NCBI GenBank assembly: GCA_045532175.1
Contig: JAZSFK010000026.1
Location: forward strand, 1 to 24,559
DNA from: Fimenecus sp045532175
GTDB taxonomy: Bacteria; Bacillota; Clostridia; Oscillospirales; Acutalibacteraceae
Length of the DNA: 24,559 nucleotides
Direction of reading: 5' to 3'
The position numbers and the translations under genes were made by a program. The notes under the pieces were generated by a model. It searched no databases. It worked only from the letters and a program-made list of their open reading frames with translations, and was not told the origin of the DNA. How positions within the stretch are numbered: the first letter of the stretch is position 1; the number at the start of each line of letters is the position of its first letter. This document shows positions 23,380 through 24,559 of this stretch, piece after piece.

Positions 23380-23424
23380 AAAAAATCGCCGTTTTTTGTT
23401 TATGTCAAACAATGAAAACGACGA
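23380..23424 (-). terminator. Long hairpin terminator of the alcohol dehydrogenase gene
   Basis: On the plus strand, TCGCCGTTTT (23386-23395) pairs with AAAACGACGA (23415-23424) with one G-U, and inside it TTGTTT (23396-23401) pairs with AAACAA (23407-23412) around a 5-nt loop, with a 2-nt bulge. On the minus strand six T (23385-23380) follow. It lies about 50 bp beyond the gene's stop. Confidence 0.85.
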
Positions 23425-23477
23425 AGTTATGTGGAATATGGAGATTTTCAGACTCGAAACCCCAAAATAGATAAATT

Positions 23478-24557
23478 TTAACTAAATAAACTCTTTATAA
23501 GGTTGCCGGCATCTTTATTATTGAAATCGGTAGGGGAATTCTTAAAGTTTTTGAGTGTTTCCCAACGATTTACATATTCATTTATTCTATCTTCTGGAAT
23601 TGATATATGTAAATCACATAACTCGAAAATGAGTTTTTCTGCGGAGTCTTTATCACAATTTATTGCATCAAGAACCTGCTTGAAAAGTGTGGGATTTGCT
23701 TTTTCACATTCGTTTAAATATTGTGGAAGGAAAACTGCACAAGCAATTCCGTGGGGAACACCATAATCTTCTGTAAGAGCATATCCCATACCGTGAGGAA
23801 ATCCTGTACCACCCTTGTTAAGAGCAAACCCTGCGTAAAGAGAAGCAAAATAGAGAGTATCTCTTTCTTCCTGTGTAGGTAATTGTTTTGTTTCATTCAA
23901 TTTAATGAGAATAGGATAAATCATTTTAATTGAAATCAAGGCAAAATGTGTCGTGAGAAAATCTGCACGTTTTGTAAACATTGATTCAATTGCGTGAGCA
24001 AGAGCATCAAGTGCAGTTGAAACAGTTGTTCTGAACGGAACGGAATATGTATATTTCGGGTCTGCAAGTGCAACTTTTGCATAGTAATTCTTACCACTTA
24101 CACTCTGCTTGCGACCATCCTTGCGAGTGAGAACAGAAACACCGGAAACCTCACTGCCTGTGCCCGATGTTGTGCCGATTACAATAAGTGGCAAAGGCTT
24201 GTTATCAACTTTTTCTGTATAAATACCGTCATCAATGATTTGCGGGTTGGTAGCATATACGCAAACAGCTTTTGAAGCATCAAGAGGTGAACCGCCACCA
24301 ATACCGATAACAAAATCGGCGGAAAAATTTCTCGCAACAACACCACCCTCATAACAAGTTGTTGTAAATGGATTTTCTGTGATTTTATCAAAAATAGCAT
24401 ATTTAATGTTGAGTTCATCAAGAATCGCAATAACGTCATCCAAAGCACCTGATTTTTTCGCAGAAGAAGCACCTGTTACAATAAGACATCTTTTTCCGAA
24501 TTGTGAAAAGATACCTTTATTATTTTGTAAAACATTGTTACCACCAATAATATTTAC
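23478..24557 (-). CDS. Iron-type alcohol dehydrogenase (5' end outside window)
   Basis: NAD(P)-dependent oxidoreductase of the iron-containing (group III) alcohol dehydrogenase family, reducing an aldehyde or oxidising an alcohol in the cytoplasm. The frame is open to the right edge: the visible N-terminal part reads VNIIGGNNVLQ and, later, CLIVTGASSAKKSG, the usual start region, so only some 10-20 residues are missing. An internal TTG at 24443 is not the start. Signatures: GIGGGSPLDASK (nucleotide binding), GTTSGTGSEVS, STALDALAHAIES, GFPHGMGYAL and YGVPHGIACAVFLP, which supply the Asp and three His metal ligands. It is 300 bp upstream of the aminotransferase and is separated from it by its own terminator and the aminotransferase promoter. 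The two are neighbours rather than a proven operon. The substrate is unknown. Confidence 0.93.
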   Translation of the reverse strand, partial: VNIIGGNNVLQNNKGIFSQFGKRCLIVTGASSAKKSGALDDVIAILDELNIKYAIFDKITENPFTTTCYEGGVVARNFSADFVIGIGGGSPLDASKAVCVYATNPQIIDDGIYTEKVDNKPLPLIVIGTTSGTGSEVSGVSVLTRKDGRKQSVSGKNYYAKVALADPKYTYSVPFRTTVSTALDALAHAIESMFTKRADFLTTHFALISIKMIYPILIKLNETKQLPTQEERDTLYFASLYAGFALNKGGTGFPHGMGYALTEDYGVPHGIACAVFLPQYLNECEKANPTLFKQVLDAINCDKDSAEKLIFELCDLHISIPEDRINEYVNRWETLKNFKNSPTDFNNKDAGNLIKSLFS

Positions 24558-24559
24558 CG

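Noticed and set aside
20363..24557. Taurine/isethionate or fucose/rhamnose pathway assignment
   Set aside because: The gene types (class III aminotransferase, class II aldolase, iron-type dehydrogenase) fit loosely, but no sulfonate lyase, isomerase or kinase is present, and the aminotransferase is HemL-like rather than taurine-type.
1..24559. CRISPR arrays, tRNA or rRNA genes, insertion sequences, prophage
   Set aside because: No regularly spaced repeats, cloverleaf sequences, transposase or integrase coding regions were noticed on either strand.

Overview
The window looks like a chromosomal segment of a low-to-moderate GC, Gram-positive anaerobe of the Clostridia, probably a gut Oscillospiraceae/Ruminococcaceae-type commensal. 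The grounds are consensus sigma-A promoters, strong GGAGG-type ribosome binding sites, tightly packed overlapping operons, and the gene families present (GPH symporter, GH38, cytosolic GH3, YtrA-type GntR/ABC, VanZ, DUF1015). No rRNA, tRNA, CRISPR, IS element or phage gene was seen. Both window edges cut through genes: a GH38 mannosidase on the left and an iron-type alcohol dehydrogenase on the right.

Region 1 (1-9134) is a glycan-use island. A GH38 alpha-mannosidase and a membrane-anchored, catalytically degenerate GDPD-fold protein run rightward. They meet, at a bidirectional terminator, a leftward group: a second and larger GH38 enzyme, a GPH-family sugar symporter, a zinc-ribbon membrane protein, and nagB behind its own promoter. 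Alpha-mannosidases plus glucosamine-6-phosphate deaminase suggest import and breakdown of mannose- and GlcNAc-containing oligosaccharides such as N-glycan fragments. That substrate is an inference.

Region 2 (9135-13078) is a rightward GntR (YtrA-like) - ABC ATPase - large ABC permease operon. It has a near-perfect promoter and nested dyads over the predicted transcription start, so autoregulation is likely.

Region 3 (13082-16896) holds a cytosolic GH3 glycosidase and, upstream of it, rmuC, both leftward. A strong GH3 promoter is embedded in the last codons of rmuC.

Region 4 (17031-20358) is a rightward operon of an orphan peptide-type substrate-binding lipoprotein, a VanZ-like membrane protein and a DUF1015 protein, with start/stop overlaps at both junctions. 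It ends at a bidirectional terminator.

Region 5 (20363-24559) is leftward: an iron-type alcohol dehydrogenase ending in a long hairpin terminator, then a HemL-like class III aminotransferase with a consensus promoter and a palindromic putative operator, then a two-domain class II aldolase-like protein whose second domain has lost its metal ligands. The last two may form an uncharacterised small-molecule pathway. The most interesting items are this aminotransferase/double-aldolase pair with its operator, the GDPD pseudoenzyme beside the mannosidase, the nested dyads before gntR, and the SBP-VanZ-DUF1015 operon.
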